Positions 11,520-25,999 of a stretch of DNA of 59,860 bases are shown piece by piece. Where the stretch lies: positions 174,210 to 234,069 of the forward strand of contig NW_014040545.1 in the NCBI RefSeq assembly GCF_001186125.1, written 5' to 3'. The notes beneath the pieces are model-generated. The model was not told where the DNA came from and did not search any database. It was given only the letters and a program-made list of their open reading frames with translations. Source of the stretch: Sphaeroforma arctica JP610 (Eukaryota > Opisthokonta > Ichthyosporea > Ichthyophonida). The translations under genes were made by a program, and so were the position numbers. Positions within the stretch are counted from its first letter, which is position 1. Each line of letters starts with the position of its first letter.

Positions 11520-14500
11520 TATGTGTGTGTAAGCACTTGTACGTGTACATGTACATGTATACGTACACGCACACGTACACGTATCGTGTACATATACATT
11601 TACATAAATACACGCACGCACACGCGCTGACATGTTTCATATATATATATATACATGTGTGTGGGTGTGTTTGTAATTATTTTGTACGAAAGGTATAGGT
11701 ATCAATTATATATATAGTTTGTGAATGAATGTAAATATGTTTTCATATTGTACACAATCATGTACACGCATATATGTGCATATTCCTGTGCATTTATATT
11801 TACATATACATTTTTGCACACATATATGTATACGATACATGAATATGTCCGTGAATATTTATTTATATTTTTATTTGTACATATTGAGCATCATTATATA
11901 AATATATATATATATATATATACATATGATCTCACACACTCACAGACAAGCAAACAAGCACCTCTCACACAAACTAACAAATCCTTCCATAAGCTCACTC
12001 ACTCACAGACACATAAACACGCATACTTATGTAAGTATGTATGTATGTACGTATATAGTTATATGCATACATGTTTACATATTTATTTCATCCATATTCG
12101 TATATACATGTATTTATATATATATATATATATGTATTTATATAAATATATATATATGTATAGATATATATATATATATATATGTATGTATATATATAGA
12201 TATATTATGTGTGTGTGAATATACAGACGTATTTATGTAGACCAAGATGATATGAAATTAGCGATCACATCTTCTCAATCAATTTGATAATTGTGAGTAT
12301 GTATGCTCACAATAGTTCTGAATCTTGGCACAATGCAATCGTATTAATATTTGCCAGCAAATGTTAATTGATTATCAAGAGTATAGACGTAAAAATTTAC
12401 GCTTTGCTGACAGATCATGGTCTGTCTATTACTTGTCATTGGTACCCTGTTGGCATAATTGCTTCGAAATATGCAATAGTGTGTATTAAAATTGTGTGAC
12501 AATGTTGTGAGAGCATAACGATACGGTGGTGACTTGTGCGAACCTGTCAATCAGTATCATGACAGCGTGATTTACATCGCGCAATGCCTTCGACGTCGTA
12601 TGAACGATAGTGCTGTTACGACAATAGGAGTAGCAAAACTTGCATTAAGATCTTCGATATATTTTCTTGTGCTATCAATCCTAATCTAATATATACCATT
12701 CATATATATAGATATTTGGTAATGGAAATATTAAACGTCAAATGTCAATAGTATAATTTCGATTTTAAGGTGGTATTCTTTTTATTCTTAGACTGCTGCG
12801 ATTGCAATATGCTGACGATATCGGCAGTTCGTGAATTATTTTACAAGCATGTATCTGCAGTCTGCTAAGATCAACAGTGATCAACAGATTTAAAACAGTG
12901 CACTCTACGTAACTTACATATTCAGTCATTGCAAGCATGCTTCGCACTTTTGAAGATGTACTAGATTGGGGGAAACCTTGTATGTACATATTATGACCGC
13001 TGAAGTGAAGAAAAAAAGCGATTTGACCCGGGTTTGATAATCTGTGAATCCTCTCACAATTTCGTGTATGGACTATAATCTACATACGATCTGTTATCTG
13101 GTAGAACTCATTTGATTGTATCATCGTTTCGAAACGTAACCGCTTTGCAATATGTTTTTGTGACCTAAGGATTTCAATCAATACAAGAGTTTATGTCGAT
13201 GCCATCGAGAACTTTTGCGTGACGTCAAAAGGCAGTTGAAATCTCATACCCTGCGAGTAGATCGTTTGCACTTCTCCCGGCCTGTAGTTTAAATACGAAA
13301 AGAGTTCAAGTATGCTTTTGGAACCGTGCTCATACCTTCGCACTTACTTTGTAACCTTTCAATACGCTACGCTTACTTGATGTGCAGGTAAATACCAGGT
13401 GATGCGTCACGTGTCCTTTGTAGATTGCCCTGGTCACGATATTCTCATGGCTACCATGTTGAACGGTGCGGCCGTTATGGACGCCGCACTGCTGCTTATC
13501 GCTGGCAATGAGTCATGTCCTCAACCACAGACATCAGAGCATCTTGCAGGTAAATTGAACAGTCGTTTCAACCATATTATCTCCGGATTAAACAGTTGTT
13601 GTTAGCAATTTTGTCTTCGCTGTGCATTTGCGATTGTGGTTGTAGTTAACTGTGAGCTCTGGTTTGTAGTCCCTTATTGTTTTCTGATGAGCACTCGCCC
13701 TATACCGTTCCACCACGATGCACGCACTCTTTATGTGGACATTGTGGTAGTGTGTTCATGGGCGGTATCTCACTATCCAATTCATATATTGTACCTGTAT
13801 ATGTAGTGTCTACTCTCGAAGAACAGGTTGCAATTCATCACCCTTCAGCAAATTATGCCGACCACAGATGTATTTTTACTCAATTGGCGATACCTATACC
13901 CAACCTCCCATAATTATTTACATGACAGCCATTGAAATTATGAAGCTGGGTAGAGAGAAATTGATCGTCTTGCAAAATAAGATCGATCTGGTGAGAGACA
14001 CACAGGCGCGTGAACAGTACGATCAGATCCTGCAGTTTGTGCGTGGAACCTGTGCGGAGGGAGCGCCCATCGTACCCATATCGGCACAGGTACATTAGAG
14101 CTATATTCGGTAGTGTCAGCTGTATTTATTCGAGCAGTGCTAGGTTGGCAACGGGAAAGGTGAATTGAGCGACCATTTCCACGAACTTTCAAGTGTGGTT
14201 CCAGTAGCTGTTGTGAAATATTGCATACGTCTACCCATATTTAGAAACATGGTACTATTGGCAAAGTGCACGAGTAGAGTCCAATATCGTACGATAGTGT
14301 ATCGTGAAAGTACAGCATTTTCATGTATTTATACTGTAGATTGTATACATTATTCTGTCCATCGTGTAGTGGATTGCATCAAGTGAAGTTGTTCGTCGTA
14401 CCCGTACTACCTAGGAGGCGTCCATCTACGACAAAAATTGTGACGGTGCCGTGGTGAGACATCTCAACGGAGTCGTTTGCGTGTTTATCTTTTGCATTAG

Positions 14501-17232
14501 GCAATGTGAAAGTCCCAGATGGTTTGATTCTCGACCTCGTTCGACTATTTTGATATATTGACAATTTTGGTACCATCGTCGTCCCCACTACAGCTTAAAT
14601 TCAACATCGAGTGCGTCTGCGAACAGATCATCAAGCGCATTCCCATCCCCACACGTCAGTTTACTGTCTCGCCACGACTGATTATCATCCGATCCTTCGA
14701 TGTCAACAAAGCGGGATGTGAAGTGGATGATCTACAGGGTGGTGTGGCTGGAGGGTCTCTAGTACAGGTGTGTATTTGTGTTTCGCCTGTGCATATTCAA
14801 CACTTGTATACTAGTGTAGGTTTGTGGTTCTTGACCTTCTGTCAATCCATTGATGGAACATCTAAGTTTCGCGCACTTCTGGTTTATTTCTGCCCGGTCA
14901 GTTGCTTACAGGCCCTGCTATTGTCTTCCACACGTTTGATGCATATCTTATTATGCCATCTGTACACTTGCTTGACGTAATGCCTCGGGTCATGTTGGGT
15001 AGATTTTCGGGGTCTCGTTCTTGTATTAAATGTCTATCAAATTGTAGTACCTATGTATTCACTTTTCGGGATTCCAAAGGACATAAAATGTATCCGATAT
15101 CTCATCTAGTACTCGGAAGAAATCTCCAGTGCCCATTTTGACCTGTTTCATTTTCTTAAATTCTTCTCGCATGTAGGGTGTACTAAAGATCGGTATGGAT
15201 ATTGAGGTCAGGCCCGGAATTGTGTCCAAGGACAGTCAAGGAAGGGTACAATGCCAACCTATCAAGTCTACAATTCTATCACTGCACACAGAAACGAATG
15301 CACTTCAATACGCGATCCCCGGTGGTTTAATCGGTAAGTTTGATTGGATTCTTGTTATGATGAGTGTGAGATAAGTGTCTATAGTAAATATATATATATA
15401 TAAGCACGTATGCGATATCTCAGTAACAGGGTATATGGTTATATGCATGAGCGCATGGGGGGTGGTCCGTTCGATGTGGTAGCGGCCATCTACTGTGGAA
15501 AAAAAATGGCCTCAATATGTACTTAGAACTGCAAGTGTACCGCACCAAATCATATTCTGGACTCATTGGACGGCGGAGTTCGTTCACGGCATGCATGATA
15601 AGTTACGCAGCAATTATGAATCATCAACTGCGATTAGGTAAATTTGTGAGGCCCGTGGCGCGTTTATGTATTGTGTTCCTTAAGAGTAAACTTTCTATGG
15701 CTAGTATGCATTTTTTTTAAGTTCATCTCTGTCGAACTGAGCAGGAACAGTGCGTCGCAAATCGAAAGTGTGAGTTGTCTTTTGTCTTGATTTTTCTACG
15801 TTTTTGTGGACAATTCACAATCACCTATAAATAGCAAGGGTGACATGATCTCTACCGAGAATTTGGTTGCATCCTAACGGAGCTCTATTATCACACTGCC
15901 GCCAGAACTTATTGGCGATATATTCTCATAATCTGTTTCCGTAACTTATCTGTATCCACTTTTCGCTTGGGTTGTATCTTGAAACAGGTGTGGGAACAAA
16001 GATCGATCCTATGCTGTGTCGTGCCGATCGTATGGTCGGTCAGGTGCTGGGAACATCCGGTAACCTTCCGGAGATATATACAGAGCTGGAAATCAGATAC
16101 TATCTGCTCAAGCGTCTGCTGGGTGTGCGTGCGGAGGGAGAGAAGAAGGCCACGAAGGTGCGTGTGACAGTGAACAATTTTTTTACTATTCATGTTTTGT
16201 CGGTTTTTGTATGAGAACCGATCGGTATTCGCATTTGCATACGTGTCCGTTATCAGCGTTTAATGACCGGGAGTTCAATTGCACTGAGGACATATATTAA
16301 CATGTCAAGAACTGCATTGAAAGAATTTTGTTGAGAAGCCGCGAGTCTGAGGTATTACTGCATGAGTTTTTCATAGCGTCAATCGCATACTGACCTGGAG
16401 TTACAGTATTTCAGGCGATATTAAGTCTCGCGTCTCACTGTGTACTTGCTCGCTCAAAAAAATATTTCAGCATGTTCGTACTAAACAAAATGGTGGTTCT
16501 AAATGAGATACCTTGGTATTATCAGTACTGATAATTGCACTAGCTTTGTTCCATTGTACGAAGAAGACCCTGTCTTTCTTATTTCAACTTTCAAGTACAC
16601 TGCTTGGCGTATGTATCGACCACTCAATATATATCCTGTTATATCGCATCCAATTTGTAGGTGGCTAAGCTTACGAAAGGAGAGGTACTGATGGTCAACA
16701 TTGGGTCTCTATCCACCGGTGGCCGTGTCACCGCCGTAAAGGCCGATTTGGCGAAGATTGTCCTCACACAGCCCGTGTGTACGGAAGCGGGAGAGAAGAT
16801 TGCCTTAAGTCGACGTGTTGAGAAGCATTGGAGGTGCGGATCTGTGTCTTGGTGGTGATAGATGTACCTTGTGTGCTTGTTTTACATTGTGTATCGTGAG
16901 ATGTGTTGGCAGCAGTCATAGTGCATCTTGTTGCACAGTCTCTCTGCTTGTATTTGAACACTCAGTCTCTTGTGGAAGTGGTTAGGCATGTATGTTATCT
17001 CCCGAAAGTTAGAACCTGAGTGTCTTTCATATGTGGGGTTTGACTACGCGATCTGTAAATTTGGCTTGAATACGCTATAGGTTTGTGTTTCTAGACATTT
17101 GGTAGGGTTTCCCACTCGTGGGTCATCTTTTTACTTTTTAAAGGTTTTCGTGTGCGCATCTATTTCTCTCACAGATTGATCGGTTGGGGACAAATCAACA
17201 AGGGTACTGCTATTAATGTCGACTCGGAGTAG
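11039..17232 (+). CDS. EIF2S3: Translation initiation factor eIF2 subunit gamma
   Basis: eIF2 gamma is the GTP-binding core of the eIF2 heterotrimer that brings initiator Met-tRNA to the 40S ribosome in the cytosol. Eight exons join in phase: 11039-11399, 13388-13549, 13929-14089, 14594-14767, 15177-15333, 15988-16157, 16661-16833 and 17175-17232 (TAG). They give 471 residues, the normal length for the family (human about 472). The G-domain motifs are all present: GHVAHGKST at 47-55, DCPGH at 133-137, NKID at 191-194 and SAQ at 226-228. Switch 1 contains [16 protein letters not shown]. The zinc ribbon has two Cys pairs ([11 protein letters not shown] and a second CNRPGC) at about 93-119. The C-terminal barrels end with [12 protein letters not shown]. 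All introns are GT-AG. Intron 1 is long (2 kb) and microsatellite-rich. The ATG at 11039 is chosen because the N-terminus aligns with the family. A second in-frame ATG lies four codons on. The gene looks intact. Confidence 0.97.
11465..12215. repeat. TA-rich microsatellite blocks in eIF2 gamma intron 1
   Basis: TA and TG/CA-rich simple tracts cover about 11465-11665 and 11885-12215, with short non-repetitive sequence between. The open frames across them are low-complexity artefacts. Confidence 0.9.
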
Positions 17233-20200
17233 AATTTAGACTGTTACAATCTTAAGGAATAGACAAGTAGACCGGACTGCAAACACTCTTGACGGGACAG
17301 TGCGCTGAATATCACAGCAGTGCTTGCCTCGGAGTCGCTGCTGTACATTAGTAAGCGCGGGTGAAGGTACAGACTTCTACTCTTCGAAGGTCACGGAGAA
17401 ACTAACCCATGTCAGGTGAATAATAGCCCGGGTATGGTCAGGTACCCCTTCCGGCAAATTTAGAGACTAACTGGAGATCGTTAGATAGACCTTAGCTTGT
17501 AACCTTCGAATAAATGTTCCTAGCTCTCGGAGTAGAAGATGCGAAATTGCTGTTTTTCTGCTGTGAGCACGAATTTCCCGTAGGGTTAGAGATGGTTTAT
17601 CTTCCTTACCCGGGTACCTTAAACTTAGGACTTCGCAAGGACCTCACTAATCCATGTGCTCTACTGATCCACTTAGGCGTTGGCATACTACTCGGAAATT
17701 GTAGAGTCAAACGGGGATTTACGTGTAGTGTCTTATGGAGCCGTGCAAACTCTTCTTCGTATATATAATAAGCTTACGTACATAATAGTTGAAATAGTTC
17801 AACTCACCTCTGTAACCACATCTTCAGTTACCAGGTTATAATGCGCAGTTGATAACAAACCGCAATATAACTATAGGCATATCCATCTCAACGCTTTCAC
17901 TAAAATATTAAGCGGTATTTTTAGCACCCCATCGTAACCTTAACAGGGTATAGCAATATTTCTTCCAGACAGTTACCATCGGAAATTAGCAACAACAAAC
18001 AACGGTGTGGCATCCGTAACAATGGGCAAATGTCAATCAACACCGTGTATTTCAGCAGCTCAGTCACAATCCGTAAGCATCCTAATAGCAACGACAGGAT
18101 CCCGTCCATCACGACCAATTTAAAGTTACAACCAAGGCAAGATAATTGTATGAACCGTTTGATGTACAATTACGCCACCCTTGGCCACTAAAAACAGCTC
18201 GATATCGATGCAGTCCAACTAAGTGCATACTGTACAATGCCGTGTGTTTATTGACAAATGCATTGTGATACATTGCTTGCAACACTGTACTAATCTAGCC
18301 TTCATGTTTGACTTACTTGATCGTAAGACTTTCCTATGAAAAGAATCAGTTGCAGTAGACGCGTTCTGAACTCAATATGCTGTCGCTTCCTCTGCGACAG
18401 TACGATCTGGCGTTAAATAGAAAACCAAGCCAGATATGCAGAATCACGCTGTAAGAAGTAGTGCCGACCAAGTAGAGGCATCTACAGCACAATGCTTGAC
18501 AAGGGGGAGGTGTAGCTGGCAAATGAGAGCCACCGAAGCTAAACATGGAAAGCACCGGTTCACACAGTAGCACAGCACAGGCTGACTCAATATTCATGGC
18601 CGAGCCCAGCAATACTGATAGATTTCTATACTAAGAATTATCCTTTCCCCCTTACCCTCTTAACCCCCCGCCACATCCCCCTGTATTAAAGGGAGACAGT
18701 AGTGGCTGACAGGACAAGTGTTTAATGCCCTGCCACCGTCATAGCCCAGTCGTTTCAGTGAGAGCGCAGTCTGACTACTTAGGCAGCACAGATTAATTGT
18801 GGAGAGATTTCCCCCAAAATCGTAGCAGTAGAGGCTGGGCGAGGAAGTGTGTGACAATCGGCAGCTATTGGGCACAGGCTGACATCCAACATTGCGACAC
18901 TCAGTCAGTCGCACAGCAGATTCAAGACTGTGCAGCAAACATGGTCGGAGCAGTACTGTGGATGTATTGGAAGTCTGCCACCACAGCCACATAGGCTGAC
19001 TACGAAGAGTGTGGCAACTGAAAGCTCTAGCACCACAAGCTGGTTGTGAAGTAGTTTAGCCCTCGACTATTGGTACTGCAATAGTTAGTAGACCGTGTCT
19101 GAGTCTCCCGCCGCTAGAGCATTACAGGCGGACCATGTCAGTATGTTGTACTCGGCCATAGAAGCAGGGTGCGCTGTCCCGCCCCTCATTAGAGTAACAC
19201 AGACTGACCGTGGAAGAGCTTAGTACCCAGCTTCTTGTACTGCATCAGGAGAAGAATCGCAGTTATTCGATGCAGTGGGAAGAGATGCTCTTCTATGATC
19301 AAATGTGACAAAGCATTCGCGAGAAATGCAGTCTCTAAAGCTTACAATTTTATTGTTGTAGCCAAACTGGTTATGCACTATCTAGGCATACAAAGCCTAA
19401 TTTTTAGGTTGCAAAATGTTACACTACAAATCAACAACAGCAGTGAATATCCGCACGAGTAGAATGGAACACACACAGTACACTCATTAAAATTTGTAGA
19501 ATGTAAAATACACAATAGTCGCTCGTGGTCAGGTGGTGCATAGTAAGTCTATCTTGATACCTGAGTAGTTCATTTGACATGCACGCATGGAACACACATA
19601 AGTTTGCCTACTCGACTTGAATCCACAATACAATCACTGAGCTCTGCGCATGCATCAGAGAGTGTGTCCACGTATCATCCATAGCAGACTAATCGTGCAA
19701 TGATTTGGATGTCCAGGTACTTTTCATACCGTCCACATAGTAGATGTATCGCACTTTGACACCACGTTGCAGCAATCTTAATTTAGAACCTCCCACGAGA
19801 AATGAACAGTATATTTTCTCTCTAGCCACTATGAGGGCTAACAGCACACACTGTAATCTGCACCGGCAAAACAAACTGCCTACTATAATTGCATACGTCC
19901 TCGCACATTCTTTCCTATATATATATATATTACTCGGCTAAATACACCCTACATACCTGTTCAAAGAATACAAAGCAGAGCAAGTTGTACGGGCACATTC
20001 GTGCGTAGTTGGCTGTATTGACGGTAAGACAAAAAGATAGGACAAGAGTATGAAAAGGTTAGCGAACACTTCGAAGGCATAGGAATGAAAAAAATAAAAC
20101 ATTGAATCACCAACAGTCATGTTGTATCTCGACAACGACCGTGCAGGACACGATAATCAATTTATATTTATCACGTAGGAACGCGTCATGAGCACAGGCG

Positions 20201-20546
20201 TGTACAAAAGGTTACTACACACCCTTAGTACTTTCATTCAACCACTGGAAAAGAAAATGAAATACGATAGACGGAGCAATGTCAGCTCTCAGTAGCCTAG
20301 TCCCCCTGAAAGCACAATCCTTATACAGGCGGACGAGCTGACATCTAGAATCAGTCCTTAGTATTGAAGTGAACGATTGATATGTTGATGACGCAACCAA
20401 ATAAATATCATAAATTGGTAATCATATTCAGAGATTTCAACTATGGGGTTATCCAATGGAAGGCATTTTGCTATCATATTGTCAACAGTAAGCCACGCAG
20501 ACTTTGGCATCGGGAGAACTACCGGACATACAGCCGATGTGGAACA
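17233..20546. other. Intergenic region between convergent eIF2 gamma and carrier genes
   Basis: This 3.3-kb stretch lies between two gene 3' ends. No gene is recognisable. A possible polyadenylation signal for eIF2 gamma is at 17509-17514. A block at about 18480-19250 is richer in GC and in variants of ACAGGCTGAC and GCAGTA than its surroundings, like a decayed repeat. Open frames here are short and resemble nothing I know. Confidence 0.55.
17509..17514 (+). terminator. Possible polyadenylation signal AATAAA for eIF2 gamma
   Basis: A canonical AATAAA hexamer occurs 277 bases after the eIF2 gamma stop codon. In AT-rich DNA it could be chance. Confidence 0.3.
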
Positions 20547-23500
20547 TCACAGGTTTGGTTTTGTACAACATTCAACCCCAATGAACTGAACACTACGAGA
20601 TACTGCAGCTGACAGCCGTCCAATACCTGAAGCGCCTTTGAACAAGACAAAGATTCCTTCGGATTTGACGGATTTGACGGCACAATCAACGACCCCTGTC
20701 GAGAGCGTAAGAGGCAGTACAGGATGATGTGACTGTGCATTTGCATTCAGGGCGTTATCCGAGTGATAGATGTTTCACTTTGATACAGCCAGGCCCCCCA
20801 TTTAGACAATCTGGGGATGGGTTAGCGGGCTTTGTATTGATGTTAGTGTGAGCAGTAAAAATCATCGATATGTGCGATAATCTCAGCTTCAGCCGCTTTC
20901 ATCAAGAATCCATCATTAATCAATGAACTGGAAACGGATACCTACGCTATCGTTCTGGACATACTCGGAATGTAGATGCAAACTGCACGCTGGATCGATC
21001 ATGGCGCAGAATCGATGAACTTCTAGAGCTTTCATCACTTACTTGCAGCAGGTGTACTTCCAGGCAGCAGGTGTGCTTTGAACGCGCGCAACAACGCAAA
21101 GACCAAACGTATATACGAGTATCCCATAAGCACGACATCAGCATGCATCCCAGTTGTAATAGAATCACTCTCACAACAGTTTATATCACACGCGCCGTGT
21201 AGGCAAATTCTCAGACACGCCAACAGCTTCTAACTGGGACCACCACATATTCATAATGCAAACACACCTATAGACACTTCGATAAAAGGAACTATGATAA
21301 AAGGAACAATGTACCAGTAAGAAGTGTTCGACAGACAGGAATCAGCGGATGCACGTACGATAAGTGTATGCTCCTCTCGGCACTGAGATTTGCACTTGAG
21401 AACCCGCAATAACATAGTGGAAACCTTTCCTTATACCTGGCAGATATCACCCGATGTCTGTCACGACACCAACATAACATGACCGAGCTGTAGGCAGTAT
21501 GATCTATCTACACTGTACGATTGTAAACGTACCTTTGTAGTATGCTGGTTTCCCGTTCACTAGCGGCTGGTTCATTATCCTTGCCGCCAGAAAATCAAAC
21601 GGTTGCATCAGAGTTATACCTACTGCGGCAGCAGCAGAGCCGCTGAGGATCACACGGTGTTGGTATAGTGAATTAGTATGATGGGCCACGCAATCACAAA
21701 TAACTATATTCAAGGTAGATTACACAGCATCTTGCGGTCTACATCATCATGGTGAAACGTCGTATGTCGTATGACACAGGTTTCTTAAGTGTCAAACGAT
21801 GAAACGATGGCTGACCAACGTCCCACGTGCTATGTCGAGTGGCTATCTGATCTACTCCCCACCCAGAAACTTATATCAAATTACTAGGGTTATCTACCTA
21901 ACTGCTACCACTTGTTTGAGTAAACATTCACCAGTTGAGCTACCGCTCCGTCGGTGATCCTCTTCTTATATACAGACACAGTCAATGCTTGTTCACTTAC
22001 TTACTGCCAGAAAACTGCCCAACCACGCACACGCACCCTGGTTCACCTACATTTCTAACTTGTATATCCACTATGGAGTACTTTTCAGCTTGCTTGTTTA
22101 AGTAATTCAACACACCTCACTGCGCTGTTCTGCATGCAACTACCCGCGCGCTTGACTGTACGTGTGAAACCCCATCCACATCACCGCTTGACTGAGCATA
22201 CAGTCTGGGCATCCACTGCCTTGATCTACTCAAGTATTCATCTGCTACTCGTACTTCATGTTACCTATATACATGTCTGTGCCTACCTCTGATATCACAC
22301 GCACGTATCCAGATAGTTCCCAAGTAGTATAGTACACCAGTAAGCTCGCATACGCTTTCTTAACATAATCTTGGCATACGAGTGCCTTCCTAGCGTAAGC
22401 CGAGAATATCACATATCCACAGTGTACCTACCTTGTCAGGTGTGTGGTGACGTCATCAGCCCATCCACGTTGAAGCAGGTGATGTTTGCAGAAGTCGTAA
22501 CTGGTCAATTGTCCAGTACTGTTTACCGGAGAGAAGAGGGAAGCGACAGGGAGTGTCTGAGAGATGCTTCATTTGATATGTAAGCCAACCTCGCCAGCAA
22601 ATGCAAACGAACAAGCCTCTGTTCAGCATAGCAAGTATGAATTCAACGCATCAGCAAGTGATAAGTTGCCAGCATAGTATAAACGGCGGCAAACGCGCAG
22701 ATACAATTCGGTTGAGCTGAGAGAAGTGACGCGTAATATGAAGGGTCTACAACTTATACATGCCATGCAATTTACTATAAAAAAACTCAATCGCGACTTG
22801 GAAGCAGTATATTGATCATGTTGCACACCTAAAGGCAACCACGCGGGGAATAAACGCTGTCACGCCGCGGAAGTAACCTCTGGGGCCCTCCTGCACGATG
22901 ATTCGCTTGATTTCTTGTGTTAGAGTTGTCACCTGGTGCTGATGCCCCACCGCTACACTGGAACCCCCGGCACTCGCTGCAAGGGAGCGTACGAAGGGGA
23001 GGCAAAGGGTTTGGTGATGGTGTATGGTAGGAGGCATGAGTGATCCGTACTGGACCCAGGTCTGATGTATTGAATAGACTGTACTAAACTTGGTGATAGA
23101 GTGAAGTACAATATAAAAGCAAGGTTTCGGGGACACTGCAAAGAACGTGTGGATGACTGAATTGAGAATAAGGCATTTGAGTGCTCTCCAAGCAGTAGGT
23201 AGGAGGCGAATGTACAAAGCGCGGCCAGAAACGTTGTTCAGCACAAAACCGTATACGACTGATTGGATGGGTCAGGTTACACTTGAAGTGCTGTTTAGGA
23301 CAGGTGTATTGAACAGAGCTGAGGTCACGAGGGGAGTTTGTTTCATGGACATTGGATACACTGTCTTGATTGAGTGGGTGCTAGTGTTTGCTAGTACTCT
23401 CGGGTTGACAATAGGAGATACATAATTGCAAGTGCGCAAAGGAGTGTTGACACTCCAGATAGAAAGACTTTTGTAAGCGTGTGCGGAAGCATCACGTTAC

Positions 23501-25999
23501 CCTGTAGCGAAGAACGTGTCAGGCACTTGCCATGAAATATACAAGCGAATGTCAACAACCAAGTGTTTGGTGAGGTAGGGGCATCATCTATACAAAAGTT
23601 GTATTGGAATACCTTGAAATCTGGTCTTCATCGCGTAGAAGGGGTTGCCGGCGACTGCTCCGCAAATGCCCGCACCCAAAGCGAGGCCCTGCAGCCGTTA
23701 ACGCAGAGAGTAGAGACAGCGGGTGTCAGTTACAACAACTTCCTGAATAATGGCATGTATATTTTTGGCAGCATGTTCCATGAACCCCGTCCATGCGAAC
23801 ACGCATGAGAGTGCGCGTGAATTACCTTTTTAAATATGGATGCAATGTACAATATAATTTAGAGGGAGCTCTCCAATATCATAGAGAAGCAACACAGGGT
23901 ACTGCAGCAGTTTCACGTAAGTATAATTTATGCAAAGGATGACCAGAAAGGCATTGCACAAGCTCGATACAAGCACAATACACCTGTATAGCCAGGCGAT
24001 TCACTCTTGTTCTTCGCAAGGCAATGCTATCCAGATATGACTAGGTAAATGCAAATATCATTTTCCATAGGCAGGCGATTCGCTCTTGCAATGATATCCA
24101 GATATAAATAGGTAAACGCAATAGTCAGTTTCCCAAACGAGTGAACATAAGAACTCACGGTCGATAAATAACCCCACACCGAAGAAGATGAAAATTTCTA
24201 TATTGTCAGCCACAACCCAGACTGGGCCACACAGACAAAAAAATATCATAATCCTGCAACTGCGTGCCAATTCATGTTGCATATAATTTACATGAGCCAT
24301 GCAGTTATAAGTCTGTATGTACTCATTCTCATACGAATTCTACTTAAACAAACTCACCCACCATATTCTGCATGTGCTGATTTGGGCTATCTTTGTTGAC
24401 GCCCAGTAGCTCCTTAGTGTAGTTATAGAAGCCAAACCGGGTCCCTGTGACAGTAATCTGTAGCATACACGCCGCTCCCAGTCCCTTATACAGACTACAA
24501 TATCGGATACCAGTATGGTGTGAGTATGATCGAGTCATCTGGGAAGACTTAAAGTTGGAATTGGAGTTCAACGTGGAGTCCTCACACAAGTAAAAGGTAT
24601 ATACGCAGGCGAGAGTATCAAAATGTATGCAGTGCAATACTGCTGCGTATCCTTACCCAGCCATGCCCTCGTGCTTGGCAACGTTAATAAGGGACGATGT
24701 AATGCCCGTGTATTGTTTGGCCGAGTGCGATGCCATTTCTCCCTGCAGCTGAAGTCTGTGTGTACAATGTGGTGTGTATGAGTATAAGAAAGCTATTCGG
24801 AGAACTTGGGCAGAGCATATATAAATTTATAAGATCCAGGTATTGGTGGTTTATTGTGGTGCTGTGTTGAGGCAAAGATGCTTATACACAGTCATGAATA
24901 CGAGGTTGGTTAGTATGATTACGATGTGTTGTTTTGGCGGTGGTGGATAAAAACCCCTTATCTATAAGAAACATATGTGTGAGTGTAGTGGCGACAGTGA
25001 GCTCGTCGTTAGATGTGGGATTGTAGAGGTGCTATGAAGTGGAAGTTGTGTGTATGTATAAATATGCTTTGCAGCGTCTGCAAATAAGATTGCTTCTCAG
25101 TTTAGTGTAATCGTGAGGGCTGCGATGTGTGAACCAATGTTGAGCGATCCGCGAAGGGTGCGCTGAACATGGGTACACGGCTGTAACCATATTATCAAAC
25201 ACAACTGTGCTCATACAATGCTGTGTATGTAAGCTGAATGTGCAGTATGCTTTTATACTGAAATAAGAGACAAGATTGGGCGTTACGATCAATGGTTACA
25301 CCGAATCTGTAACTAACTTCCACAAACGAAATTATATCGATGTATTCAAGCATGACTGTGTACAGGAATCAAAGGCACTACTTTCATTTCGAAAAAAAGT
25401 GCATACGACTGCCCGATACGATATTACATACTGCAATGACAGGTCCATCGAATCAGATTAAATAGACATATAACCATATGTAACATTACACATGCCATCT
25501 TCTATAACTAGAGATCATACCCCGTAGTGCAGATACAAGGAGAGTGAGTAGAGACAAACTGAAACGATCCAAGATATATTATATCCTGTTTTTTCCCGAA
25601 GTCGGTGCACTAAAAAGACTGTGTATAGGCTAATCACTAAAATTTTATCCCCCCGACAGACGCTAAGAAATAAAGGATTGCCCTTGGGTCGTAGCCTACT
25701 TTCGTATAAGTATACCTGGGAGGACTCAATACCTTCGTGTTGGACTAGTTTCTTGCGCAACTATCGGATTTACCACTCACCTGAGCCCGGCCCTATACAC
25801 AACACTCATTATGTACTGGTAAGCTCACTAGACCTACCACAATTGAACTTGGTTCTCATATCCTTAAATCACAATCATACAGTAGTGCTACAGTTGATAA
25901 AGCACGACACACTGCATACCTTGTTTTCACCACATCGATTGGGTGCACGATGCAGATCGCAGACACCGCCGAAGCAGCTCCATATAAGAAGTTCTCCAT
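20547..25999 (-). CDS. Mitochondrial carrier, SLC25A34/35 (yeast OAC1) type
   Basis: Members of this family sit in the inner mitochondrial membrane. Yeast OAC1 exchanges oxaloacetate and related anions; animal SLC25A34/35 are less well defined. Eight exons join in phase on the minus strand, read from the right: 25999-25920, 24755-24657, 24494-24362, 23688-23613, 22976-22829, 22518-22432, 21642-21533 and 20695-20547. They give 293 residues, a standard carrier length. The three repeat signatures are HPIDVVKTR at 19-27, NPFYAMKTR at 119-127 and QPFDFLAAR at 221-229. The second has Tyr instead of an acidic residue, as I recall for the SLC25A35 branch. Further family motifs are LYKGLGAACMLQITVTG, AVGHQHQ and VQEGPRGYFRGVTAFIPRVV. 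The start is the ATG directly before the first helix, so there is no presequence, as usual. The last helix is less conserved than the others. The substrate is not determinable from the sequence. Confidence 0.93.
23995..24122. repeat. Tandem duplication of about 70 bp in a carrier intron
   Basis: Two imperfect copies share GGCGATTC, CTCTTG, ATATCCAGATAT and TAGGTAAA in the same order. They lie in the intron between carrier exons 3 and 4. Confidence 0.75.

Noticed and set aside
17514-17768. 84-codon + strand frame downstream of eIF2 gamma
   Set aside because: It overlaps the probable polyadenylation region and has no family resemblance or splice support.
22816-23244. A single 142-codon minus-strand gene
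   Set aside because: Only its last part (22829-22976) is coding, as carrier exon 5. The rest is intron read-through.
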